From Nitrospirota bacterium (GTDB taxonomy: Bacteria > Nitrospirota > Thermodesulfovibrionia > Thermodesulfovibrionales > UBA1546): 58,103 nt of DNA. Below are positions 34,562-42,334 of this stretch, piece by piece (within the stretch, counting starts at the first letter, position 1; each line of letters begins with the position of its first letter). The translations under genes and the position numbers were made by a program. The stretch lies in NCBI GenBank assembly GCA_016208915.1, contig JACQXE010000062.1:1-58103 (forward strand). The letters are read 5' to 3'. The notes beneath the pieces were generated by a model. That model searched no databases. It worked only from the letters and a program-made list of their open reading frames with translations, and was not told the DNA's origin.

Positions 34562-35944
34562 ATGCCATTCATTGAAGATGAACACAGGATACTGGTGGTG
34601 GACGACGATCCCAGCATGCAGTTTTTCCTCGGGGAACTCCTTAAGAAGGAAGGTCTCCGGTTCGATATTGCAGGCACAGGCACCGAAGCTATAGAGCGTC
34701 TGAAGAATAATGACTACAGCCTTGTCCTCCTTGATGAAAAGATACCTGAGATGAGCGGGACAGAGGTGCTCGGACATATAAAAAAAACAGGGTATCCGAC
34801 ACCTGTGATAATGATAACCGCATACGGTTCAAAAGAGCTTGCACTGAGGGCTATACAACAGGGCGCATACGATTTTTTTACAAAGCCTGTTGATATAGAT
34901 ATAGTAAGGACTGTGATCAGCAGGGCTATCGAGAGATATGAACTGCAAAGAGATCTGAATGCTCTGAAGACAGAAGGTACAGACAAAATTCTCCGGAATG
35001 AGATTATTGTCGAGAGCGATAATATGAAAAGGGCGCTTGAGCTTTCAAAAAAGGTAGCAGGCACAGATGTTACAGTGCTGATAACAGGGGAGAGCGGTTC
35101 GGGCAAGGAACTGATTGCAAGGACAATACACAAGTTAAGCGACAGGAGAGACAGTCCCTTCGTAAGCGTGAACTGCGCGGCAATTCCGGAGTCTCTTCTC
35201 GAATCAGAGTTTTTTGGCTATGAAAAAGGCGCATTTACAGGCGCTGCCAGACAACATATCGGAAAGTTTGAAAGGGCAGCTCAGGGCACTATCTTTCTTG
35301 ACGAGATTGGGGATCTTTCCTTTGGGCTTCAGGCAAAACTTCTAAGGGTGCTTCAGAATAAGGAGATAGAGAGACTTGGCAGTACAAAGCCGGTAAAGGT
35401 TGACATAAGGTTAATATCTGCAACAAATAAGGATCTGAATACCGCTATTGCTGAAGGAGGCTTCAGGGAAGACCTTTTTTACAGGGTAAGGGTTTTTGAG
35501 GTTAGTGTTCCGCCGCTCAGAGAAAGGAAAAAGGATATTCCCCTTCTTGCTGATCATTTTCTGAAGAAATACAGTAAAAGCATTGGCAAGGAAATCACCG
35601 GCATTTCTTCATCTGCAATAAGATTTTTTTTGGGTTACAACTGGCCGGGCAATGTGAGAGAGATGGAAAATCTCATACAGAGGGCTATTATTCTTGCAGA
35701 AGGAGATAAAATTACAGGGGAAACAGTAATTGAGCTTATGCATCTGGATGACAAAAGCAGACCCTTGGCGATAAATGTCAGAGAAAGGCTGGAAACAATA
35801 AAATCAGAGGAAGAGAAAAAACTAATAGTAGACGCATTAACAGAGACAAGATGGAAAAGGACAGATGCGGCAGCCCGCCTCGGCATCAGCAGGAAAAGCC
35901 TTTTCAACAAGATGAAAAAATACGGGCTGCTGATAAAACATTGA
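34562..35944 (+). CDS. NtrC-family sigma-54-dependent response regulator
   Basis: A 460-residue regulator: receiver domain (about 8-125, ILVVDDDPSMQFFLGEL, phospho-Asp in LVLLDEKIPEMSG, TAYGSKELALR), AAA+ domain with Walker A TGESGSGKELIARTIH, the sigma-54 contact loop GAFTGA, FLDEIGDL and the arginine region, and a C-terminal Fis-type helix-turn-helix (TDAAARLGISRKSLFNKMKK). All key residues are intact. ATG 34562 is chosen for the GAGAGGAGC ahead of it; the upstream ATG at 34547 would lie within that ribosome-binding site. Probable partner is the PAS kinase at 31922. The targets should have -24/-12 promoters; I saw no clear one in the window. Confidence 0.93.
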   Translation: MPFIEDEHRILVVDDDPSMQFFLGELLKKEGLRFDIAGTGTEAIERLKNNDYSLVLLDEKIPEMSGTEVLGHIKKTGYPTPVIMITAYGSKELALRAIQQGAYDFFTKPVDIDIVRTVISRAIERYELQRDLNALKTEGTDKILRNEIIVESDNMKRALELSKKVAGTDVTVLITGESGSGKELIARTIHKLSDRRDSPFVSVNCAAIPESLLESEFFGYEKGAFTGAARQHIGKFERAAQGTIFLDEIGDLSFGLQAKLLRVLQNKEIERLGSTKPVKVDIRLISATNKDLNTAIAEGGFREDLFYRVRVFEVSVPPLRERKKDIPLLADHFLKKYSKSIGKEITGISSSAIRFFLGYNWPGNVREMENLIQRAIILAEGDKITGETVIELMHLDDKSRPLAINVRERLETIKSEEEKKLIVDALTETRWKRTDAAARLGISRKSLFNKMKKYGLLIKH

Positions 35945-35958
35945 AGACACTCTGGGAT

Positions 35959-36960
35959 ATGAATACGCTCATTTCCTCGTATTGGGGAATGTATGCTATT
36001 CAAGCCGTGCTTCATTCAGCAATTGCCTCTGTAATCGTTGACTTTGCACTCATCGCCTGGGATATGAGAACACCGCACGTGAAGCAGCGGTTTCGCTTTA
36101 TGGTCATTTTTTTGCCGGTTGCATCGTTTCCCTTCTACCAGCTGATATTGCCGAGCAGGGGCAATGTGTATTTCAGGCTTGAGAGCCTGCTGGACAGCAA
36201 CAAATGGTTTTTTCTCGAACTGTGGGAGGGCATTCCAATGTTCGCAGTGTTTATTGGTATACTATTATTCACCTCTATCATCTTCATCATTCAGGAGCTT
36301 GTGCCCATAGTTTTAGACATACTGGAGCAGATGCGTGGGGCTAATGAGACGGTTGCTGATGAGGTGGAGGAGGAGTCCATGGTACAGAAAGTATTAAGTG
36401 CCATGGAGGACCTGCCGCTTGATGAGAAGTCCGTTGAGATCCTGAATGATGAAGATCTTGCACTTTTTTCATCTACAGGGCTGAACCCACGGATTTATGT
36501 ATCGACTGGGCTGATTAAGTCTTTTAGCACTGAGCATCTGCAGGCGGCCTTTGCCCATGAAATCGGCCATATCCAAAGGAGCAGAAAGCCTGTCCTTATT
36601 TTTGGATATATCTTAAGGGTATTTATGTTATATAATCCTATCGCCATGATTGAGTTCAGAAAACTAGTCGAGGAGGAGGAAAAAGTCTGCGACGATATTG
36701 CAGTTTCACTGACTGGCAAGCCTGAAGCCCTTTTCGAGGCAGTCGACATGCTCCGTCCAGCACCCGAGGACTACAATCTTGACAAAAACCCCAGAGGGAT
36801 TAGAGGCATCGCATCTGCGCTCGAACACTACAGCCACGACGTCCTTATGAAAAAAAGGGCTCGAAGAATCAGACAGCACCACCAAGACGACCCTTACTGG
36901 GGTATCCCCTATTTCGTTACTTTGGTGCTTATCGTTGGTATAAACTATTTTGTTGTGTAA
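35959..36960 (+). CDS. Membrane-embedded M48/M56-type zinc metallopeptidase
   Basis: A 333-residue integral membrane peptidase. Membrane segments occur at about 9-30, 40-58, 90-115, 215-235 and 312-330. The cytosolic or periplasmic catalytic part has the zinc motif FAHEIGHIQRSRK (HExxH, about 195-207) and a downstream VEEEEKVCDDIAV acidic segment able to give the third zinc ligand. ISTGL-like VSTGLIKSF before the motif is typical of BlaR1/M56 and HtpX-like enzymes. The ATG at 35959 gives MNTLISSYWGMYAIQAV; the longer frame overlaps the regulator and is not used. It opens the block that contains the small membrane proteins and cytochromes, so its substrate may be among them. Confidence 0.82.
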   Translation: MNTLISSYWGMYAIQAVLHSAIASVIVDFALIAWDMRTPHVKQRFRFMVIFLPVASFPFYQLILPSRGNVYFRLESLLDSNKWFFLELWEGIPMFAVFIGILLFTSIIFIIQELVPIVLDILEQMRGANETVADEVEEESMVQKVLSAMEDLPLDEKSVEILNDEDLALFSSTGLNPRIYVSTGLIKSFSTEHLQAAFAHEIGHIQRSRKPVLIFGYILRVFMLYNPIAMIEFRKLVEEEEKVCDDIAVSLTGKPEALFEAVDMLRPAPEDYNLDKNPRGIRGIASALEHYSHDVLMKKRARRIRQHHQDDPYWGIPYFVTLVLIVGINYFVV

Positions 36961-36961
36961 T

Positions 36962-37513
36962 ATGGAAATGTGGGAAAACAGGATAATGAAAACAATGCGT
37001 GGGTTGCTTTGGTTTACCATAATGGCTGGAGGGGTTATCGCGCTCTTAGCTACGGTGAACTGGCTGCCTTCCCTGACGCAGAAGGACTTTGCGCGGCAGT
37101 ATGGCAGCGTCGAGGATGCCAAAAGATCACTTGGGCTTGACAATGTCCATGTCCCTGCGTATTTCCCTGAAGGCATTTCCTGGCCGCCGTCCCTTGTCCT
37201 TGCACAGAAGAAACCCTACAAGGCGGTTGTGATGGAATTCAAGGATACAGAATCAATGAAGACTAAGCTGATTGTAATTCAGTCATCCATGCAGGGCAGC
37301 GATGTGCAGCTCCAGCGAATCACGCTGTCTGAATTGAAGAAAGAGACCCAATACCATTTGAAAGGCAAAATTGCCCTCCTTCAGGTCGGTACGTGTGACA
37401 ACAAGATGACATGTAGCAGGATGACATGGCAAGACCATAGCCTCCACTACACGGTTCTCTTTATGTCCTCCCCTTTTGAACTAATCAAAATAGCGGAAAG
37501 CATGATCCACTAA
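36962..37513 (+). CDS. Membrane-anchored protein of unknown function
   Basis: A 183-residue protein. One N-terminal membrane segment (about 13-32, GLLWFTIMAGGVIALLATV) is followed by a soluble domain of mixed strands, FPEGISWPPSLVLAQKKPYK and ESMKTKLIVIQSS, with a CDNKMTC pair that could form a disulphide. It resembles the DUF4367-like anchored domains in general wording, but I do not assign it firmly. It starts two bases after the peptidase stop, so it is likely its translational partner, perhaps a substrate or inhibitor (inference). Confidence 0.6.
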   Translation: MEMWENRIMKTMRGLLWFTIMAGGVIALLATVNWLPSLTQKDFARQYGSVEDAKRSLGLDNVHVPAYFPEGISWPPSLVLAQKKPYKAVVMEFKDTESMKTKLIVIQSSMQGSDVQLQRITLSELKKETQYHLKGKIALLQVGTCDNKMTCSRMTWQDHSLHYTVLFMSSPFELIKIAESMIH

Positions 37514-37780
37514 TAAAAAACTCATTACTTATTGTGTCATTGCAAGGAGCAATCTTCGCAGCGTAGTAATCTCTAAATAGCTGATTTTTATAAATGTGAG
37601 ATTGTTTCGTTACTCTTGCAAATACAGAAAATAGACTTTTTCAGCAGCCTGCTGGAATTGGGATATTTTCCCATCTTCAAATAGGGACAATTTCCTATCA
37701 ATATAAGAAGTACTTCCTATTTTCATTCCCTTTTCAAGCTGATATCATTTAATTAAGAAAAACGAAAGGAGGATTAGGCA
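37514..37780. other. Intergenic region with dispersed-repeat pieces and three phased palindromes
   Basis: Starts with CATTGCAAGGAGCAATCTTC-type repeat wording, then a near-match (37635-37651) to the 17-bp IS end seen at 57453. Three imperfect palindromes follow: TTGGGATATTTTCCCA (37659-37674), TAGGGACAATTTCCTA (37682-37697) and one centred on GAAGTACTTC (37707-37716). Their centres are about 22 bp apart, as if bound on one face of the helix. They could be operators for the operon that starts at 37781, or REP-like sequences related to those near the RAYT at 95-137. Confidence 0.55.
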
Positions 37781-38173
37781 ATGGTTACACAGAGTCAGCA
37801 GATGCAGATGACAGGAGAAGGGACGACATTCGCTACGAGCGGCAACGAACCGCAGGAGGAGAGAATGCAGCTCTTCAGAAACAAAGTTTTGAGGTTATCG
37901 GGACTGACAGCGCTTTCTATACTTTTTCTTTTCGGGCTTGTGCTGTCAATTATATTTCCTTATGGCATAGGGGTAGCGGTTTTTGTCTGGATTATTGCCC
38001 TGCTCGGAGCGCTCTGCGGGGCGGGATTAGCATGTTTCAACCTCGTGAAGGATATGCTCGGCAAAACCGCAACCTTTGGGTACGCACCCACTACGGCGTA
38101 CATGACCGGGAAAAAGATGAAGAAGAGACGGAGAGAAGAATCCTCGGAAGAGGAAAAGACAGACAAACAATAA
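37781..38173 (+). CDS. Small two-helix membrane protein with AYMTG tail motif (1 of 4)
   Basis: A 130-residue protein with a polar N-terminus, two membrane helices (about 38-59 and 62-86) and a strongly basic then acidic C-terminal tail. The tail carries YAPTTAYMTGKKMKK at about 101-115. Equivalent tails occur in the next three genes, giving a shared [WY]-x-P-x-x-A-Y-[FM]-[ST]-G-x-[RK]-K pattern, although the rest of the proteins differ. By the positive-inside rule the tail faces the cytoplasm. No known family is recognised. The start has AAAGGAGGA and lies after the three palindromes; it is probably the first gene of the operon. Confidence 0.75.
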   Translation: MVTQSQQMQMTGEGTTFATSGNEPQEERMQLFRNKVLRLSGLTALSILFLFGLVLSIIFPYGIGVAVFVWIIALLGALCGAGLACFNLVKDMLGKTATFGYAPTTAYMTGKKMKKRRREESSEEEKTDKQ

Positions 38174-38227
38174 GAGCTTTTGTACTGGGCAATAAGCATG
38201 CCCAGCTCTTCAAGAGGAGGTGCAGAA

Positions 38228-38671
38228 ATGGTCATATATAAAGGTGGAATGGTTGTAGAAAAAGGGTTGTACTGGAATCCCATGGACGGCCAGCGAGTTA
38301 ATGTGTTGGAGGATGGTATACTTCCGGGTGATGAAAACAAGAGTTATCTGAAGACATCAACGGTAGGTCTCCTTGCCATCGCACCTCTCTTTGGAATGAT
38401 GTATGTGATGTTCCTGCCGCTCTTTGGGATAGGCGTATTCCTTATCTCTGGGCTGGTCTTTATCATTGACACCCTTGCCGCAGTTGCTATAACTGGCGTC
38501 CGGGTTTGCAGCAGGACTAACAGCAGAAGCGTAGTCTCCAACTGGAACCCATCAAGGGCATATTTCTCTGGCGTCCGTAAAAAGGAGAAGACAGGCATCA
38601 GGCATACATTGAGTGTCAAGGAGGGAACGACGAACTCACTGACTCCACGAGAGAAAAGAGATAGATCATGA
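38228..38671 (+). CDS. Small two-helix membrane protein with AYFSG tail motif (2 of 4)
   Basis: A 147-residue protein. A cytoplasmic N-terminal part contains VEKGLYWNPMDGQRVNVLED (about 10-29), then helices at about 45-66 and 68-93, then the tail WNPSRAYFSGVRKKEK (about 106-121). ATG 38228 has the good ribosome-binding site GGAGGTG; the longer frame from 38180 is not needed. The tail matches those of the flanking genes. It overlaps the third member by four bases. Function is unknown; its place before the cytochrome genes suggests an accessory or assembly role. Confidence 0.75.
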   Translation: MVIYKGGMVVEKGLYWNPMDGQRVNVLEDGILPGDENKSYLKTSTVGLLAIAPLFGMMYVMFLPLFGIGVFLISGLVFIIDTLAAVAITGVRVCSRTNSRSVVSNWNPSRAYFSGVRKKEKTGIRHTLSVKEGTTNSLTPREKRDRS

Positions 38672-39051
38672 AATCAGGTAAGGCAGCAAAAAAAGCGGTA
38701 TATATTGGAGCTGGAGCAGGACTGGCCCTTTTCGGACTAATCGGCCTGCTCCGCAGCTCATTATTAGGGGGAATCATAGGAATGAAAATAGCGGGAGGAC
38801 TATTCGGTTTCCCATTGACATCAAATCTCCTTCCGAGGTTGACCGTAGGCATATCTATGCTTCTGGGCGTCCTCGTAACAGGCAGTGTTTTTGCTGCTTG
38901 TGGAGCGATGACGGGCTGGACGATAGAGCAGGTGATTGACTCCTTGAAAACCTCAAAGGTGTTCAGATACAACCTGAATACCTCCTTCTTCTCAGGGAGT
39001 ACGAAAAAGCTCAGACACAACAAAAAGAGAGAGAAGGGAAAAGATGGATAA
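38668..39051 (+). CDS. Small membrane protein with SFFSG tail motif (3 of 4)
   Basis: A 127-residue protein with glycine-rich hydrophobic helices (about 11-28, 32-50 and 58-84) and the tail YNLNTSFFSGSTKK (about 101-114) followed by a very basic end. The motif is the most divergent of the four (Leu for Pro, Ser-Phe for Ala-Tyr) but keeps F-S-G and the lysines. It is coupled to the preceding gene by an ATGA overlap. No family recognised. Confidence 0.72.
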   Translation: MKSGKAAKKAVYIGAGAGLALFGLIGLLRSSLLGGIIGMKIAGGLFGFPLTSNLLPRLTVGISMLLGVLVTGSVFAACGAMTGWTIEQVIDSLKTSKVFRYNLNTSFFSGSTKKLRHNKKREKGKDG

Positions 39052-39098
39052 TTCTCATGCTACCTTTGGTAGCCCATAACAAACCAGGAGGCACTTAC

Positions 39099-39500
39099 AT
39101 GCACACGCTTTTCGATTTTATCAGTAATGTTAACGCAATGCAGTATGGGCTTGCGCTTTTTTTCATCCTTGGTTTCATCATCTTTTATGAGATACTGAAG
39201 CCAAAGCCGTTCGAGGGATTGCTGAAATCAGCAGCAGATGACGTCAAATTTATTAAAGCACAGAGAAAAGAGACATCTGTTCAGCTTATCAAAAAAATAG
39301 CATTGGCACCGATGTACATCCTGTTTTACCTCGCTGCGGTGCCAGTCCTCTTTGTCCAAGGGTTTTCCATACCGCTCGGCAAGGGGATCGCCACTGTGAC
39401 ATCCGCTGGTTGGAGCCCTGTGCGCGCCTATTTCACCGGAAGCAGGAAAGCGAAGAAAGCCCAGGGGAACGACCCCGGACAACAGACTAACAGACTTTAG
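39099..39500 (+). CDS. Small two-helix membrane protein with AYFTG tail motif (4 of 4)
   Basis: A 133-residue protein starting MHTLFDFISNVNAMQYGLAL behind AGGAGGCAC; the 14 residues that a start at 39057 would add are unlikely. One helix lies at about 15-33, a basic amphipathic segment with KSAADDVKFIKAQ follows, and a second helix is at about 68-90. The tail WSPVRAYFTGSRKAKK is at about 105-120. It precedes the first cytochrome by 19 bases. Small helical subunits of this size occur in Hmc- and Cbc-type complexes, so a structural subunit role is possible. Confidence 0.75.
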   Translation: MHTLFDFISNVNAMQYGLALFFILGFIIFYEILKPKPFEGLLKSAADDVKFIKAQRKETSVQLIKKIALAPMYILFYLAAVPVLFVQGFSIPLGKGIATVTSAGWSPVRAYFTGSRKAKKAQGNDPGQQTNRL

Positions 39501-39519
39501 AATAGGAGGCAGGCGAGGT

Positions 39520-39987
39520 ATGAACAGATATACTGTGAAAATACCGTGGCTTTTGGTCTGTACGGTACTGGCTTCTTTGGGGCTGCTTGCCGTACTATCC
39601 ATGTCACCGGCAAGGGTTGAAGGAGTGAATATGCCCGGCACTATCGTCATCAAATACATCGAAAACAGGTTCGGGCCAGTTACTTTTAACCACACAATGC
39701 ATACGTCATTGGCAGAAAGTTGCGGCATATGCCATCACCAGCACAATGACAAAATAAGGTCTGGGTGCAAAGATTGCCACTCTCTGAATGCCGATCAATT
39801 TAAGGCCTCAGTAAAAAATGGGTTTCTCCCCTGCAGCGGATGCCATACAGACTACTCTCCAGAGATGCCTGAGATGCCAGGGCTGAAGGTCGCATTTCAC
39901 AAGAAGTGCTTCCAATGCCATGTGGGTATCGGAGAACTCGGCTCCTCGCCCGGCGGATGCGTCAAAACGTGTCATACAATGAAATAA
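39520..39987 (+). CDS. Five-haem class III-like cytochrome c, membrane-anchored
   Basis: A 155-residue cytochrome with an N-terminal anchor or signal (about 9-27). Haem motifs are CGICH (68), CKDCH (83), CSGCH (105), CFQCH (130) and a CVKTCH (147) that has three residues between the cysteines, as found in some cytochromes c3/c7. VTFNHTMHTS and VAFHKKC supply likely distal histidines. It should work in the periplasm as the electron entry or exit of the complex encoded downstream (Fe-S protein, NrfD-like subunit, 13-haem cytochrome, cytochrome b). Spacing and strand put it in the same operon as the four small membrane proteins. Confidence 0.88.
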   Translation: MNRYTVKIPWLLVCTVLASLGLLAVLSMSPARVEGVNMPGTIVIKYIENRFGPVTFNHTMHTSLAESCGICHHQHNDKIRSGCKDCHSLNADQFKASVKNGFLPCSGCHTDYSPEMPEMPGLKVAFHKKCFQCHVGIGELGSSPGGCVKTCHTMK

Positions 39988-40060
39988 TGAGCATGAACCA
40001 CTGATCTGAAATATTCTGAAAAAAATTATCATATAATTAATATATAAGGAGGTCATATCT

Positions 40061-41053
40061 ATGTCTGAGATTAAAAAGGGCCGGCAGACAGATGGCTCTG
40101 AGCACGGCATGACACAAGACGCCGCAGGCCCTTCAAGCGGGCTCACGAGGCGGAACTTCCTTTCGATGTCAATGCTTGCTGGGTGTGCTGCGATAGGTGT
40201 TCCTTCGCACGCTCAGGCTATGCCTGAGTTCGAGGGCTGGCCCAAGAGCTACGGCATGCTGACTGACTTCACTGCATGCGTTGGATGCAGGAGCTGCGAA
40301 AGAGCATGCAATGAAGCCAACAAAATGCCTGCACCAGATAAGCCCTTTGACGACGGTTCGGTCTTTGAAGAACATCGTTGGCCCTCGGCAAAGGCCCTCA
40401 CTGTGGTCAACCGATACAAAAACCCAGGCAATCCCTCCAGCCCCGTGTACCGAAAGATCCAGTGCAACCACTGCCTGGAGCCTGCATGTGCAACCGCATG
40501 CCCCATTCACGCGTACACGAAGACACCGGAGGGTGCGGTCATCTACAATAAGGACCTCTGCTTTGGCTGCAGATATTGCGTTATCGCGTGCCCGTTTAAC
40601 ATGCCGGGCTACGATTACGAAAGTCCGTTCGATGCAAAGATCGTCAAATGCATCTTCTGTTACGGCAGGATTAAAGAAGGGCAAATCCCTGCCTGTGCAG
40701 AGGCCTGTCCGGGCGGGGCACTTACCTTCGGGAGAAGAGCAGATCTGCTAAAACTCGCCCGAAAAAGGATCGTGGATTACCCAGAAAAATACATAGACCA
40801 TATTTATGGAGAGTACGAAGTCGGGGGCACTTCATGGATTTACATCTCTGGCGTGCCGTTTGAACATCTCGGTTTTCCTACAAACCTTCCAAAGAAGCCT
40901 CTCATCGAGCTTTCAAAGGGCTACCTCTCCATGGTGCCTGTGATTTTCACGACATTTCCTGCATTATTCGGTGCGTTATATGCTATGATGCACGATAAGG
41001 CTGCAGGAAAAGAGGATAGCCACGACAAACATCAGGAGGTGCACAATGGGTAA
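40061..41053 (+). CDS. Tat-exported four-cluster ferredoxin subunit (HmcB/HybA-like)
   Basis: A 330-residue electron-transfer protein. The twin-arginine signal LTRRNFLSMSMLAGCAAIG (about 28-46) directs folded export; the LAGC within it also resembles a lipobox. Four cysteine groups for [4Fe-4S] clusters follow: CVGCRSCERAC, CNHCLEPACATAC, CFGCRYCVIAC and CIFCYGRIKEGQIPACAEAC. A C-terminal membrane helix lies at about 294-313. It should sit on the periplasmic face and pass electrons between the NrfD-type subunit and cytochromes. The start has AAGGAGG, and the end overlaps the next gene by eight bases. Confidence 0.92.
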   Translation: MSEIKKGRQTDGSEHGMTQDAAGPSSGLTRRNFLSMSMLAGCAAIGVPSHAQAMPEFEGWPKSYGMLTDFTACVGCRSCERACNEANKMPAPDKPFDDGSVFEEHRWPSAKALTVVNRYKNPGNPSSPVYRKIQCNHCLEPACATACPIHAYTKTPEGAVIYNKDLCFGCRYCVIACPFNMPGYDYESPFDAKIVKCIFCYGRIKEGQIPACAEACPGGALTFGRRADLLKLARKRIVDYPEKYIDHIYGEYEVGGTSWIYISGVPFEHLGFPTNLPKKPLIELSKGYLSMVPVIFTTFPALFGALYAMMHDKAAGKEDSHDKHQEVHNG

Positions 41054-42302
41054 CGACGTTCAATATACGACTCAATCTCCCGACTCTTTGAATGGATTCA
41101 AAGCTTGGTTTATGAACAAGCTGTTTATGGGTATGAGCATGTCGGAGTACTCCAGGTCACTTGCCACCCCTTTTAATTTTGTCGCTGCCTTGATCCTTGT
41201 GGTTTCTGCACCCATTTTTACGATACGGTATGTCAAGGGGCTTGCCACGGTGCTTCACGCCACTAACGAATACCCATGGGGACTCCTGCTCAGTTGGGGA
41301 ATCTTTGCCGGAGAGCCGCTGTTCGCAGCCGGTTTTGTGGTGGCAGCAGCTTACTATATCTTCGGGATGAAGTCCTACAGGTCGTTAGTGCGCATTGCTG
41401 TGCTTGGCGGTATGCTGGGATATATGTTTGCAGCCTCATATCTTCTGATCGACCTTGGCCGTCCGTGGCGCATTTACTATCCCATGCTCATCAACTTTGG
41501 GACGTCCTCAATCCTGTTCATCGTGGCATGGCACGTATCGCTTTACATTACAGTTCAGCTTTTAGAGTTCTCGCCGGCTATTCTTGAATGGCTGGGCTCG
41601 AAACGGCTGCACAGGTGGGCGACTTCCATAACTGTTGCGCTCATTATCGGCGGAGTTATCCTCTCTACAGTGCACCAGTCCGCCCTCGGGGCTCTGTATC
41701 TCCTGACGCCAGGCAAGCTCCATCCTCTGTGGTACTCCTCACACCTTCCACTGCTTTTCTTCAGTTCCGCGATTTATGCAGCTATGTCGTTCGCTATCCT
41801 GCTTGCTTTTGTAGCCGTGCGATATTTCAAGGACAAGTGCGATAAGGAGTTTCTCGAGAATACGCCATCGCTGACGCTGGGTCTGGGCAAAGGGGCTGCG
41901 GTGTCGATGTATGTATACTTCGCCATCAATATCCTCGCTATGGCGCAAGACAACAAGTGGGGGCTTCTGTTCACACCATACGGCTACTGGTACCTCGTGG
42001 AGTTGCTTGGTTTTGTGGCGATACCGATGGGTCTGTTTACTATCGGGGTGAAGAATAAAAGACTGAAGCTGACCAGATTCTCTGCGCTGTATGCGGTTAT
42101 CGGGATTGTCCTAAACAGGGTCAATGTCAACCTGATTGTCTTCAACTGGAATCAACCTGACCATTTTCACCACATAATCCCGCCGTGGACTGAGCTCATG
42201 ATGATCGCAGCTATGATAACGCTTAATGTGCTTATTTTCAGGTGGATAGTCAACAGGTTCCCGGTAACACGCGAGCTGCACGGGTACAGGGGTATGCACT
42301 AG
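41046..42302 (+). CDS. NrfD/HmcC-like quinone-binding membrane subunit
   Basis: A 418-residue protein with about ten membrane helices of the NrfD/PsrC/HmcC family. These proteins bind menaquinol near the periplasmic side and exchange electrons with a ferredoxin-type subunit, here the one encoded just upstream. YPWGLLLSWGIFAGEPLFAA and the following YLLIDLGRPWRIYYPML are typical wording. LHPLWYSSHLPLLFFSSAIY is the further conserved stretch. Length and order are as in Hmc and in several Cbc-type complexes of Geobacter. The proposed complex would be menaquinol:cytochrome c oxidoreductase or the reverse. Confidence 0.92.
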   Translation: MGNDVQYTTQSPDSLNGFKAWFMNKLFMGMSMSEYSRSLATPFNFVAALILVVSAPIFTIRYVKGLATVLHATNEYPWGLLLSWGIFAGEPLFAAGFVVAAAYYIFGMKSYRSLVRIAVLGGMLGYMFAASYLLIDLGRPWRIYYPMLINFGTSSILFIVAWHVSLYITVQLLEFSPAILEWLGSKRLHRWATSITVALIIGGVILSTVHQSALGALYLLTPGKLHPLWYSSHLPLLFFSSAIYAAMSFAILLAFVAVRYFKDKCDKEFLENTPSLTLGLGKGAAVSMYVYFAINILAMAQDNKWGLLFTPYGYWYLVELLGFVAIPMGLFTIGVKNKRLKLTRFSALYAVIGIVLNRVNVNLIVFNWNQPDHFHHIIPPWTELMMIAAMITLNVLIFRWIVNRFPVTRELHGYRGMH

Positions 42303-42334
42303 CCGTGGTGGAGGTTGATTCCAAGGGAAACAGC

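Noticed and set aside
40169-40684. 171-codon minus-strand frame opposite the Tat ferredoxin gene
   Set aside because: The plus strand has four intact cysteine clusters; the antisense frame is a by-product of the higher GC content here.
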